35,144 nucleotides of DNA from Actinomycetaceae bacterium (GTDB lineage Bacteria > Actinomycetota > Actinomycetes > Actinomycetales > Actinomycetaceae): the NCBI GenBank assembly GCA_030530685.1, contig JAUMUM010000003.1:127435-162578 (forward strand), in the 5' to 3' direction. Shown here piece by piece: positions 23,552-31,845 of the stretch. Numbering within the stretch: the stretch's first letter is position 1; each line of letters starts with the position of its first letter. Position numbers and translations under genes: made by a program. Under the pieces are notes generated by a model. That model was not told where the DNA came from. It did no database searches and saw only the letters and a program-made list of their open reading frames with translations.

Positions 23552-25326
23552 GGTCGGCCTTTCAAAGAGAAGTCGATGAGACTGGCGAAGGTTTGGTCGG
23601 CCCAGGCGCGGGCCTGCACGTCCATGGGGTGCTGGCCGGCGAGCAGGGCCTGGACGTAGAGGCCGCGTATGGCCGCCCGCAGCAGGTGCGGGTCGTCGGC
23701 GCCCGCGAGCCGGTTGATGATGGTCGATCGCGCATTGAGCACGAGCAGCGGGCGGCGCGCGCGGCCGAACGGGTCGGCTGTCTCCAGCACCGACTCCCAC
23801 AGGCCCTGCGCCCCGGCGCGAGCCGATTCGGCCAGCGCCTGCCCGGCGATGTCGGCGTCGGGCAGGTAGAGGACGGAGAGCGAGGCGGGAGCGAAGGACC
23901 GCAGCTTGACCTCCACGCCCGCCGGCTCGAGCGCTTGCCTCGCGCCGGCCATCGCCCCGCGCATGCGCAGGCGCACATCCCGGGGCGGGTCCTCGAGCAC
24001 GCCGAGCACCTCGGATGGCTCTAACTCGCCGACATCCTCCTCGGGATCGTCGAGGGCGAGCTGCGCCACGAGGTCCGCGTCGAAGGCGTGCCCGCAGTTG
24101 ACGATGCACAGGCCATTGGCGCGCGCCACAGGCTCCAGCGAACGGAATCTGCTGACCGTCCGTGTGTAGCGGAAGGAGCCGAAGCGTTCGAGGATGTCGA
24201 CGAAGGTGAGGTCGCCCATTGAGGTGGCGAAGGGCACGGTGCGCGCCACCATGTCGCGAGTGGCGGCGTCCGAAACCGCCATCGCCTTGAACCCGTTGAT
24301 GTGAACGGCGATGAACTCCGCGAAGCGCTTCGGGTCGCGGGTGGAAAGGGAGGTCAGCCACGCGCGGATCTGTTCGCCCAGGCTCTCGCGGGTTGTGGCG
24401 AGTAAGTCGTCGTCGAAGAGGGCTTCCCGGGATGCGGTCGGGTGAAGGTGGGCGGCGTCGATCACCACCCGCGCGAAGTAGGCCCACTCCGGCAGGAGGT
24501 CGGTGACGCTCGGGCTGAGCAGCATGCTTCGCAGGTACGCCCGATGTCGCATCTCCTGGCCCGGGTGGGCGCCGGTCGGCAGGATGAAGGCCAGGCCCGT
24601 CACGCCGGCTTCGGGCACGGCCAGCGCAATGGTGGCAAAGGGGTGGAACCCGAAGTTCGCCGCGCACCACCGAGCGGCTGCCGCCTCGCTGTCCTCCCAC
24701 GGGGGCCGGCGAGCCGTCAGCACCCGTGTCTGCTCCGCCGTCCCCCGCAGCTCGACGGGGATGGGCAGGTATTCGCCGTACTCGGCGATGAGGCGGGCGA
24801 GTGAGGAAAAAGCGAAGGGATCGTCTCCCGGCAATGCGCGCAGAACCATCTCCGTGCCGGGGCTGTCGAGCGCCTGGTCGGCCGCTCCAACGGACCACGT
24901 TCCGTTCGAGCGACCTTCCCACTGAATGGTTGGCGCGTCGGGCGACGTGGCAGAGCGTGAGCGAACGGTGATGGTGTCCGAGACCATGAAGCACGACAGC
25001 AGCCCGATTCCGAACTGGCCGAGGAAGTCGGTGCGGGCCATTCCAAACTCGTCGCGTTTGGAGGAGGCGCCGATGGTCGACAGCAGTTCGGAGGCCTCGT
25101 CGCCCGTCAGGCCGATGCCGGTGTCGCGTACCCGCAGGGTTGGCCCGTCGGCGGTGAAGGTGATCGACGCAGGGCAGGACGGGTCCGCCTCGCGGCGTGC
25201 GGCGATGGCGTCGACCCCGTTTTGCAGCAGTTCACGCACGAATACTCGCGGGCCGGAGTAGAGGTTGCGGCTGAGGAGTTCGACCAAGCCGGCGAGGTCG
25301 ACTTGGAAGTTCTGCGCCTCAGGCAT
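23548..25326 (-). CDS. HSP90-like GHKL ATPase
   Basis: Predicted 592-residue cytoplasmic ATPase related to HtpG/Hsp90 (usually about 620-630). N-terminal GHKL motifs are intact: RELLQNGVDA (Glu32 as catalytic base, Asn36 for magnesium), DTGIGLT (Asp68) and GQFGIGLLSC (about 103-112). The middle segment has RAYLRSMLLS, which is weakly like the Hsp90 middle domain. The C-terminal third is diverged and lacks an MEEVD-type tail. The ATG overlaps the upstream YbjN-like stop by eight bases, and the stop overlaps the TPR-like start. The pairing with a dedicated TPR-like gene sets it apart from housekeeping htpG, so I give no symbol. Chaperoning of particular clients is inference. Confidence 0.92.
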   Translation of the reverse strand: MPEAQNFQVDLAGLVELLSRNLYSGPRVFVRELLQNGVDAIAARREADPSCPASITFTADGPTLRVRDTGIGLTGDEASELLSTIGASSKRDEFGMARTDFLGQFGIGLLSCFMVSDTITVRSRSATSPDAPTIQWEGRSNGTWSVGAADQALDSPGTEMVLRALPGDDPFAFSSLARLIAEYGEYLPIPVELRGTAEQTRVLTARRPPWEDSEAAAARWCAANFGFHPFATIALAVPEAGVTGLAFILPTGAHPGQEMRHRAYLRSMLLSPSVTDLLPEWAYFARVVIDAAHLHPTASREALFDDDLLATTRESLGEQIRAWLTSLSTRDPKRFAEFIAVHINGFKAMAVSDAATRDMVARTVPFATSMGDLTFVDILERFGSFRYTRTVSRFRSLEPVARANGLCIVNCGHAFDADLVAQLALDDPEEDVGELEPSEVLGVLEDPPRDVRLRMRGAMAGARQALEPAGVEVKLRSFAPASLSVLYLPDADIAGQALAESARAGAQGLWESVLETADPFGRARRPLLVLNARSTIINRLAGADDPHLLRAAIRGLYVQALLAGQHPMDVQARAWADQTFASLIDFSLKGRP

Positions 25327-25894
25327 CGGCCGGCCCGTCCGCTTGGCGCCCGTCCGGTGTACCTGTGCTGTGCCCGGCCGGTCCGTCTGTTTGGTCGTCG
25401 GGCGGCGTGCTCGTCTGGTCGCCGGCTGTCCCGTCTGTCAGGTGCTCGAATTGTTCGACGAAGGCGTGGCACGCGGAGGCGGCCATCTCCACGTGCGCCA
25501 GGATCTGCGCGTCGCTCATGCCCGCTCCGGCCAGGAATCTGGAGACCGCTCGCACGCATATGTGGGAATCGTCCGCGTATGCGGGCAGGAGTCGCGCGGT
25601 GTGGTGGACTTCGAGCTGAGCGTTGATGTGGTTCATGTTCACGATGAACTCGTTGACGCGGTCGGCCGGGTAGCGGGCGGTGCCGTAGTGGTCGAGCGCG
25701 AGGAACTGCCCGTCGTCGAATACTTCAATGAAGATGTCGCGGCCGCCGCGCGAGGCGACGATCTGGGTCTCGGTGCCTTCGACCGGACCCACATCCCATC
25801 CCCCCTGCGACACGAGTTGCGTCAGGCGTTCCACGGTCACGGGTGCGACGGCGTCTTCCGGTGCGACCTGCCGGAACCACGGGACGTGTTCCAT
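25319..25894 (-). CDS. YbjN-like protein (first of the HSP90-linked pair to precede the ATPase)
   Basis: Predicted 191-residue soluble protein. I chose ATG 25894; an in-frame GTG two codons upstream overlaps the previous stop. The core (about 10-150) has the YbjN/type III secretion chaperone-like layout. A beta-rich half contains QIVASRGGRDIFIEVF, then FIVNMNHINAQLEVHHTARL, and a final helix around AHVEMAASACHAFVEQFE. The last 40 residues are a low-complexity Asp/Gly/Thr/Pro tail. YbjN proteins are small and poorly understood; the fold is used elsewhere for binding unfolded partners. The eight-base overlap with the HSP90-like gene argues for a shared role. Assignment is by pattern recognition and moderately sure. 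Confidence 0.75.
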   Translation of the reverse strand: MEHVPWFRQVAPEDAVAPVTVERLTQLVSQGGWDVGPVEGTETQIVASRGGRDIFIEVFDDGQFLALDHYGTARYPADRVNEFIVNMNHINAQLEVHHTARLLPAYADDSHICVRAVSRFLAGAGMSDAQILAHVEMAASACHAFVEQFEHLTDGTAGDQTSTPPDDQTDGPAGHSTGTPDGRQADGPADA

Positions 25895-25896
25895 TG

Positions 25897-26361
25897 TCAC
25901 ACTTGCCCTTCTGCTGCTCGTTCGCCGGCAGTTTCCTGCGCGGCGCGGTCTAAGGCCATCTCGGCTACCGAGGCGTCGTAGTTCGTCACGGTCGAGGCGG
26001 TGACATCCATTGCGCGATACACGATGTCGAGCAGCTGCCGGTCTGTCGCCCCGGCGGCGATGAGGGCGTCGCATTCGGCCTTGAACCGGTGGCCGTCGTC
26101 GGTTTCTTCGACACTGACGGTCGCGATCATGGTCCCGGTTTCTGGCCGTGTCGCGAGGTACTTGGCGTAGGTGACCGTGGCCGGGTCGATGAGGGAGGTC
26201 GAGAATGTCGTGATCGTCAGCACCTCACCGTGCCAGCAGCGCATTTCGACGACGACGTCAGCATACGTGCGGCGCAGGACATCGCCGTCGCGCTGTAGCG
26301 CCGAGTCACCGGGCTGCACAAGGGTCTCTAGGCGGTCAATGGTCACTGGAGGTAGGGGCAC
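25897..26361 (-). CDS. YbjN-like small protein, first gene of the HSP90-like operon
   Basis: Predicted 154-residue protein. The start is GTG at 26361, because AAAGG lies six bases upstream; the open frame continues to 26430 without a better site. It begins with PPVTIDRLETLV, mirroring APVTVERLTQLV in the next gene, so the two are paralogues. Visible features are WHGEVLTITTFST, FKAECDALIAAG and a closing Ala/Glu-rich helix. There is no signal peptide or membrane segment. Its stop is two bases from the next ATG. As first gene it should define the operon promoter, which lies in the 26.36-26.5 kb region. Function unknown; a binding or adaptor role for the ATPase is inferred. Confidence 0.75.
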   Translation of the reverse strand: MPLPPVTIDRLETLVQPGDSALQRDGDVLRRTYADVVVEMRCWHGEVLTITTFSTSLIDPATVTYAKYLATRPETGTMIATVSVEETDDGHRFKAECDALIAAGATDRQLLDIVYRAMDVTASTVTNYDASVAEMALDRAAQETAGERAAEGQV

Positions 26362-26460
26362 TTCTTGCCTTTCGCTGGGGCGTGGAGGGCCGCGATCGTG
26401 GGAGACTCGCGGCTGGCCAAAGCGCAACATCCGGCTGCGGTCGGGCGGGACTCACCCATG

Positions 26461-26466
26461 CTATTA
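26461..26466 (-). promoter_or_regulatory. -10-like element for the YbjN/HSP90-like operon
   Basis: Read on the minus strand, TAATAG lies about 100 bases upstream of the first YbjN-like start, in a locally A+T-richer patch. No good -35 is visible at standard spacing, so this is a weak candidate. Confidence 0.2.
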
Positions 26467-26837
26467 GCTGGACGTATGCTCGTAAATGGCGCAATTTCGA
26501 GTGGGGGCGGGTGTCCGTGACGGCCGATGGCCCGTGTCGTGGGTATCGCGCGATGGCCGGAGCCTGCCGCTGTCCGCGGTGGCCCGTGGCCCAAGGCGTG
26601 GCGAGTGATGTGGGACTGGCCGGTGTTGCTCGGGCTGCGATGCTCGTTCCGCTCGCGGCCGTCGCAGCCGCAGCGGCGGCGTGTGCGCTCGCGGACAAGG
26701 CGCCACAGCGTGCCTGAGGCACGCGCACGACCTCCGGCTCGCGATGCGCCGGTCGGCTGCCCGCACAGTGTCCGGTACTCAAGCACACCTAGGTTGGCGC
26801 TGCCGCCGTCGGAACGAACGTGATCTCGGCACTAACA

Positions 26838-26869
26838 CCGATGCGCGGACACCTCGGCCCGCGCATCGG
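26838..26869. repeat. Perfect 11-bp inverted repeat
   Basis: CCGATGCGCGG (26838-26848) pairs perfectly with CCGCGCATCGG (26859-26869) around a 10-base loop. It is not followed by a T-run on either strand. It could be an operator or part of a structured RNA. Confidence 0.6.
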
Positions 26870-26955
26870 CCGCCTGGTGCTCCGACGAACGCGCTCCGGT
26901 GAATGCGGACGACCATGTCCAGACAAACGAAGACGGGCAAACCCGGGCGAACGAA

Positions 26956-26989
26956 AAGGTGGGGACCGCCAAATGGCGGCCCCCACCTT
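26956..26989 (-). terminator. Long hairpin with T-run on the minus strand
   Basis: AAGGTGGGG-a-CCGCC (26956-26970) pairs with GGCGG-c-CCCCACCTT (26975-26989): 14 pairs around one mismatch and a 4-base loop. On the minus strand the stem is followed by TTCG, extending a TTTT run, the typical shape of an intrinsic terminator. No annotated minus-strand gene ends here, so its client is unclear; it may stop antisense transcription or end a small RNA. Confidence 0.6.
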
Positions 26990-27378
26990 CATCTCCGGGT
27001 CCATTGGAGGCGCAGACCCAAGAGGTAGAGGCGTCGGCTGGGCAACCGGCAACCTCGCGCCCGTGTCATGATTGGAGGCTAACAACGGGCGTTATCACAC
27101 ACGCGCAATCAACCGTGGCTGACTACATTGTTTATATTACGCGATTTTTCGCGAAGATCAACATGGGGAATGGTGCCCGTTCCTGGGGGTTTCGACTTGC
27201 ATTTGTTCCGCCAATAGGCTCCATGCCATTCCATGAAGCGAGAAACCGTTGTGATTGAGCCAAAGCATCCGATGTCATTACTCTTGTCTTACGAAGTCGG
27301 CATACACTTATCAAGTTGCTCAAGCTCAGACAGGGAATGACAAGTTTGTAACTTTCTGTTTTCGGCAGAGTTTTCTGG

Positions 27379-27384
27379 TATAGG
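27379..27384 (+). promoter_or_regulatory. Extended -10 candidate for the symporter gene
   Basis: TATAGG at 27379-27384 is preceded by TG one base upstream (an extended -10 form) and lies about 105 bases before the symporter start. No clear -35 is present at 17 bases. Confidence 0.35.
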
Positions 27385-27488
27385 GCCTGCCGTAGCGATG
27401 CCGGAGAGTTCTGACTTGCGTCGCGGTGCGTTCGCACACGCGCACGTTCTTCGAGCTAGACGAACGACAGTGTTAGGAGAACGAGATC

Positions 27489-28928
27489 ATGCAAACGTTG
27501 GCGGACGTGCTCGAGCAGGTAAACGACTGGTTGTCGGTTCATCTGCTCATCTGGCTACTCATTGGGGCGGGCATCTATTTCACGATCCGCTCGCGGTTCA
27601 TCCAGATCCGGCTTTTTGGGCAGATGATCCGGCAAATCTTCGACTCGCGAGATCGCGACGGCGACGGCATTTCATCCTTCCAGGCCTTCGCGATCGGCAT
27701 CGCCTCCCGTGTGGGCGTGGGCAATATCGCCGGTGTGGCCATCGCGGTCAAGATGGGCGGTGCTGGCGCGGTCTTCTGGATGTGGGTCATCGCCTTCATC
27801 GGCATGGCGACGGCGTTCATTGAGGCGACACTCGCCCAGCTGTTCAAGATCCGCTGGCATGACGGTACCTTCCGCGGCGGCCCGGCCTTCTACATTCAGC
27901 GCGGACTCGGATCGCGCTCGGTGGGGGCGATCTTCGCGATCTTCCTCATCTTCTCCTTCGGCATTTCCTACGAGATGGTCCAGGCCAATACGATTGCCAC
28001 CACGCTCCACGACAGGTACGACGTCACCCCGGCCATCACGGCCGTCGTGCTCCTGCTCATTTGTGCACCGATCGTTTACGGCGGCATCAAGCGAGTCGCC
28101 GCGATCACAGAGTGGGTCGCGCCCATCATGGCGATTGTCTACATTCTCCTGGCGCTCGTTGTGGTCCTGATGAACGTCGACCGGATCTACCCGACGCTCG
28201 AGATGATCGTCCTCAATGCCTTCGGCCGGGGTGAGATGATCGGCGGTGTGGCCGGAAGCATCACGGCCGCCATGCTCAATGGCGCGCGTCGAGGCCTGTT
28301 CTCCAATGAGGCGGGTGAGGGCTCCGCACCCAACGCGGCGTCGACCGCGCAGGTGACGCACCCGGTAAAGCAGGGCCTCATCCAGTCGATGGGTGTCTTC
28401 GTCGACACGATTCTCATCTGCTCGGCCACGGCCTTCATTATCTTCAACGCGTCGCCTGGATCGCTCGACAGCTACTGGGCCGCAGAAAACCCGTCCGGCG
28501 CAAGCATGACGATCACGGCGCTGGAGTCCCAACTCGGCGCCTGGGTGGCGCCCGTCATGGTCGTCCTCATCTCGGTGTTCGCGGGCTCGTCCCTGATTGG
28601 GAACTATGCGTACGCGGAAGTGAATGTCGACTTCCTGACACAGGGCAAGAAGTGGGGGCCGTTCGTGCTGCAGACCGTGACGCTCGTTTCGATCGTCGTC
28701 GGTGCGCTTTCCGAGCTCGTGGTCGTGTGGAACTTCGCGGACATCACGATGACGGGCATGGCGGTCATCAACATCACGGCGATCCTGCTCCTGGGTAAGT
28801 GGGCCTTCGGCGCGCTGCGTGACTACACCACGAACATGGAAAGGCCCTTCGTCGCCGTGGGCAATGCCAATATGCCGGGTGAGCTTCCCACCGACATCTG
28901 GGTCGAGCGCGAGAAGGCACTGGCGTAG
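27489..28928 (+). CDS. AGCS-family sodium:alanine/glycine symporter
   Basis: Predicted 479-residue membrane transporter that should import alanine or glycine with sodium. The ATG follows TAGGAGA with 8-base spacing. About ten or eleven hydrophobic segments are visible. Family signatures include RVGVGNIAGVAIAVKMGGAG (about 75-94) with FWMWVIAFIGMATAF just after, and the highly typical NGARRGLFSNEAGEGSAPNA (about 259-278). Length matches AlsT/DagA-type proteins. It stands alone, with its own promoter region and a terminator downstream. I looked for a glycine riboswitch in the leader and did not find the conserved core. Substrate preference between alanine, glycine and glutamine cannot be read from sequence alone. 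Confidence 0.95.
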   Translation: MQTLADVLEQVNDWLSVHLLIWLLIGAGIYFTIRSRFIQIRLFGQMIRQIFDSRDRDGDGISSFQAFAIGIASRVGVGNIAGVAIAVKMGGAGAVFWMWVIAFIGMATAFIEATLAQLFKIRWHDGTFRGGPAFYIQRGLGSRSVGAIFAIFLIFSFGISYEMVQANTIATTLHDRYDVTPAITAVVLLLICAPIVYGGIKRVAAITEWVAPIMAIVYILLALVVVLMNVDRIYPTLEMIVLNAFGRGEMIGGVAGSITAAMLNGARRGLFSNEAGEGSAPNAASTAQVTHPVKQGLIQSMGVFVDTILICSATAFIIFNASPGSLDSYWAAENPSGASMTITALESQLGAWVAPVMVVLISVFAGSSLIGNYAYAEVNVDFLTQGKKWGPFVLQTVTLVSIVVGALSELVVVWNFADITMTGMAVINITAILLLGKWAFGALRDYTTNMERPFVAVGNANMPGELPTDIWVEREKALA

Positions 28929-28984
28929 AGGCGCCAACCTTGCCCGTTGAGCTCGCCGCGGTGCCGTAGGCGGCACGGGCAGGC

Positions 28985-29039
28985 AGTCCGCCATCGGTCA
29001 GCGGTACTCCCGCGCTAGGCCGGTGGCGGACTCTTTCTG
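28985..29039 (+). terminator. Terminator after the symporter gene
   Basis: AGTCCGCCATCGG (28985-28997) pairs with CCGGTGGCGGACT (29020-29032), 13 pairs including one G-U, around a 22-base loop, followed by ctttctg. It lies 56 bases after the symporter stop. Confidence 0.65.
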
Positions 29040-29396
29040 ACGTCGGCACCGGGCAACGGCCACGCGGTCGGCGCCGGGCGGGTGTCACTCGGCGCCATGC
29101 GCAGGCGGGTGTCGCATGGGCCTACCGTTCGGTGATGCGCGCGGGTCGCAACCGCTCGCGAGGGCCGTCGTGCGCCGGCGGCGTGCTTACGATCGCCAGT
29201 GCAGCCGCCCAAGAGCACGCCTGCGCGAATGGTCGGTGCGTGAACACGAGGCGTCGGTCGCGTGAAGCATGTTTTCAACGTCCACGTAATGGGCATATGT
29301 ACCCGAAAAGGGTAAGTTAAGGCACAGTGGTGCCCTCACTAAGATAGTTACGGATAGTTAAGTTCCGTTCATCCCCGTCACTAGAGGATCTCGGAT
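29040..29396. other. Intergenic region before the lipoprotein pair
   Basis: No gene is seen. GGCGGGTGTC is repeated at 29077-29086 and 29104-29113. Near the end lies a promoter-like pair, TTAAGG (29317-29322) and TAAGAT (29340-29345), with a 17-base spacer. It overlaps a tandem GATAGTTA (29343-29350 and 29353-29360) that could be a regulator site. The short hairpin GGCAC-agtg-GTGCC starts at 29321. Confidence 0.4.
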
Positions 29397-30506
29397 ATGA
29401 AGAACAGTCATGCGGCACGGTGTTTGTGGGCATTGGTCGCGGCCGTCGCGATGCTTTCGGCGTGTTCGTCGTCGCAAAGCGAGGAAGATCAGGGCGACGC
29501 GACTGCTTCTTCGATCGCCGACGACGCCAGTCCGGCGCCCTTCCCAAGCTCACCGACTGACGATGCCGCAGGTGTGGGGCCCGCTGAGGTCGGCGACTGC
29601 CAGCTAGTCTCCGGGAGATTCGGCATCTACTCGGGTACCCAGTGGGCGGGCTTTCGGGCCCCGAGGCACTACGCCATCGGGTACGCGGACGAGCAGGGCC
29701 AGCGCTCGACGATCCTCTACTCGCGCGTCGACGCGAAGACGAACATCGTCTTCCATCACATAGACGGCCGCGAAAGCCTCTTCACCGAGGAGGAACTGAG
29801 TGCGCAGCTGGAGGAAACGGGCATATCGAATGCTGAGATACGCTCGGACGTGGCGAAAATCGGCGAATTCAACGCGGTGACCGCGTTCGTCCCCGACTCT
29901 GACGGGTACAAGGCCCTCGTTTCCGCCGTCGACGTCGGTGGGCAGATGTGGATGGTGACGATCAACGCGCCGAGCGAATCCGAAATCTCGGAGCTCTTTG
30001 AGAGCGTTTCCAAGCTCGAGCAACTCGAGGCCTCGCCCAGGGAGATTTCGAACGCGCCCAAGACGATCTCCGGGAGGGTCGACGGCAGGACATTCGAGGC
30101 GAAAGTCGCTCGGTCCTCGATCAAGTTCGAGATGCCGCAGGGCTACGGCGAAATCGATGAGCCCGGGCCCGCGACGGTGGGATTCGAGGGAGGCGACGAG
30201 GGGCAGGCAAGCGTGTCGCTGCACATCGACTCGCTCGGTTTCACGGTCGATCTTGACGACGCCGTCCGCCAGATCCGCGGGCGCAGCACCGATCTGACCG
30301 AAGGCGACGTGCGCCCAATCGACGGGGTCACGGAGGTTGCCGGCTACAAGGCCGTGGCAGTGGACGTGCAAAAGCCCGATGGCGGGAAGACTCGCACGTA
30401 CCTGCTCGACATGGGTGGCGCGGTAGTCGAGCTCTCCGTCGACGTCGCCGATGGGGAAGAAGGATTCGACGAGCTAGTCAGAGCAGTGCAGAATGCCACA
30501 ACTTAG
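29397..30506 (+). CDS. Putative lipoprotein with two tandem similar domains
   Basis: Predicted 369-residue lipoprotein. The ATG has GAGGAT upstream. The signal stretch ends in LSAC (lipobox, Cys at about residue 23), followed by a Ser/Asp/Pro-rich linker (about 25-62). Two alpha/beta regions follow (about 65-210 and 220-369). Each ends in a helix such as ISELFESVSKLEQL or GFDELVRAVQNA after a beta strand, so this may be a duplicated PsbP/DcrB-like fold. I do not recognise a named family. It overlaps the next lipoprotein gene by 14 bases in the longest version of that frame, so the two are likely co-expressed and may act together at the outer face of the membrane. Confidence 0.8.
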   Translation: MKNSHAARCLWALVAAVAMLSACSSSQSEEDQGDATASSIADDASPAPFPSSPTDDAAGVGPAEVGDCQLVSGRFGIYSGTQWAGFRAPRHYAIGYADEQGQRSTILYSRVDAKTNIVFHHIDGRESLFTEEELSAQLEETGISNAEIRSDVAKIGEFNAVTAFVPDSDGYKALVSAVDVGGQMWMVTINAPSESEISELFESVSKLEQLEASPREISNAPKTISGRVDGRTFEAKVARSSIKFEMPQGYGEIDEPGPATVGFEGGDEGQASVSLHIDSLGFTVDLDDAVRQIRGRSTDLTEGDVRPIDGVTEVAGYKAVAVDVQKPDGGKTRTYLLDMGGAVVELSVDVADGEEGFDELVRAVQNATT

Positions 30507-31212
30507 AGTTCGCATGTGCCGGATGCGCGGCCGCAGGTCTGGATCACGCAGAAGATCCGGTGACGGTCGCGTGCGCCGTGCGTTTGCCAGAGCGCGTGAA
30601 ACGCTGGCGGTGGCCCTCGTGACGGGGCTCGTGTGCGCATGTTCGATGCAGCTCGGCGGCAAGGCTACACCCGAGGTGGCGAGGACCGCGAGCGAACGAA
30701 GATCGGCTGGCCCCGCCGCCGAAACCGACGTCACGGAGATCGGCGTATTCGACCTGACCGATGGCATCTTCACTTTCGGCACGGGCAAAGGCACGGCCTC
30801 GATCACCGTCGGCTCCGGCATGGTCCCCTTCGATCGCGCCTACGTTGAAACGGGGGTGCTCGGCGTCGAAGACGCGAACGACGAGGCCGCCAGCATCTCG
30901 ATTTCACCGCGTTCGGCGCTGCACCCGGGCATGAGCTCCGAGGACTTGGCGGACATGCTCACCGCCCAGAACGACGTGGAAGCCGCCGCCGTCGAGGACA
31001 TCACCCACGTTGGCGAGGCCAAGGCCGTGGCGGCCGATACCGCGACGAGCGAGGGGCTGCCATCGCGCGTCTACCTCGTGACGATCGACGGCACATCGTG
31101 GAACATCACCGTCAAGGCTTCCGATGGTGACAGGCTGAGTGAGCTCGTTGGCGCACTGGATAGTTTGCGGATCGAGCGTGTCGACCAGGCGGCCATCGGG
31201 GCGCGCGGGTAA
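30493..31212 (+). CDS. Putative small lipoprotein following the previous one
   Basis: Predicted 239 residues from the first ATG, which overlaps the upstream gene. A GTG at 30571 would give a more normal lipoprotein signal (MRRAFARARETLAVALVTGL then VCAC) and may be the true start; neither has a strong ribosome site. After the lipid Cys comes a short linker, and then one domain (about 75-230) containing GIFTFGTGKGTASITVG and a closing helix, SDGDRLSELVGALDSL. This is similar in plan to each half of the preceding lipoprotein (beta region, then a helix with DELV/SELV). The family is not recognised. Membrane-anchored partner of its neighbour is an inference from order. Confidence 0.72.
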   Translation: MPQLRVRMCRMRGRRSGSRRRSGDGRVRRAFARARETLAVALVTGLVCACSMQLGGKATPEVARTASERRSAGPAAETDVTEIGVFDLTDGIFTFGTGKGTASITVGSGMVPFDRAYVETGVLGVEDANDEAASISISPRSALHPGMSSEDLADMLTAQNDVEAAAVEDITHVGEAKAVAADTATSEGLPSRVYLVTIDGTSWNITVKASDGDRLSELVGALDSLRIERVDQAAIGARG

Positions 31213-31589
31213 GCGCTAAGCTGTGCACCTGGGCCACTTGCGGAAGGCTCGATGAACCTGCGGAGTGCGCGAGCGGCGTCATGGGCAGTCCGTAGAAATG
31301 GTGGTCGTCCAATAGCGCATGCCCGCTCAACTCGCCGCATGCCTGCCGTGTGCAGGCGCCCGCAAGTGCGCGCGAAAGGGGTCAAGGCCGATCGCTCAGG
31401 GCGACATTGTCCTTCCAGGTGGCGGGATGGACTTCGATGGGGAGTGCTCGGTGTGGACGACTACGGCACGCCTCAATACGCTAGAAGGTGGAATGTTTAA
31501 AGTGCGTGATCGGGCGGCCGTTTCCGTCCTGGGCCGCGGCAGCGCACCGTTTTCCGTTGATAATCAAATACGTTGCGGCCGGGGCGGCG

Positions 31590-31632
31590 CGGCAGGCGCC
31601 TGCCGACGTTTCCGTAGCTTTTCCGCTATAGT
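31590..31632 (+). promoter_or_regulatory. 16-bp palindrome next to a -10-like box
   Basis: CGGCAGGCGCCTGCCG at 31590-31605 is a perfect palindrome. TATAGT at 31627-31632 is five of six to a -10 consensus, placing the palindrome at about the -35 position, where a dimeric repressor could block RNA polymerase. No clear -35 hexamer is present. Confidence 0.4.
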
Positions 31633-31804
31633 TTGGGATGCTAGCCGAAGGAATGGCGCCGCAAATCCATGATCCGAACGGCCGGGGCTCGGTCCCAGTG
31701 ATGCGTTGGAGACATCCGATATTCGTCGGGTATCTGGGTAGAGGACGTCTCCTCCTCACCCGGAGTGCGTGAAGCCCGGCGTGTGCCACGTTCGCGTGTG
31801 CGCA

Positions 31805-31845
31805 GCGGAGGCCCGGGAGGGATGCGTGACCCCCCGGGCTTCCGC
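31805..31845. terminator. Strong hairpin in the gap
   Basis: GCGGAGGCCCGGG (31805-31817) pairs with CCCGGGCTTCCGC (31833-31845), 13 pairs including one G-U, around a 15-base loop. No T-run follows, so it is either a factor-dependent terminator or part of an RNA structure. Confidence 0.4.

Larger units (their letters stand above)
26362..27488. other. Long intergenic region between divergent operons
   Basis: About 1.1 kb without a convincing gene. At 26362-26820 the frames are Arg/Ala-rich with no family features; a 39-codon GTG frame from about 26600 on the plus strand encodes a hydrophobic Ala/Val stretch but is not supported further. Two strong hairpins lie at 26838-26869 and 26956-26989. 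The 9-base sequence ATTGGAGGC occurs at 27003-27011 and 27071-27079. From about 27100 to 27390 base composition drops to roughly half A+T, ending at the symporter promoter candidate. Confidence 0.6.

Noticed and set aside
20807-24994. A minus-strand frame open for about 1395 codons
   Set aside because: Only the part from ATG 23551 is coding. The upstream part is an Arg/Pro-rich shadow of the HSP90-like gene, which has intact motifs in another frame.
26343-26823. Several overlapping 80-150 codon frames on both strands
   Set aside because: Arg/Ala/Pro-rich composition typical of chance frames in high-GC DNA and no ribosome site.
26997-27075. GGCAACC-containing segment resembling a SAM riboswitch
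   Set aside because: Only a short match; the kink-turn and pairing regions could not be laid out, and the next gene is not in methionine metabolism.
27370-27480. GGAGAG sequence near 27400, possible glycine riboswitch before the symporter gene
   Set aside because: The conserved glycine aptamer core (CCGAAGG and related segments) is not found.
27672-28994. 440-codon minus-strand frame opposite the symporter gene
   Set aside because: His/Asp/Arg-rich antisense shadow; the plus strand has clear AGCS signatures.
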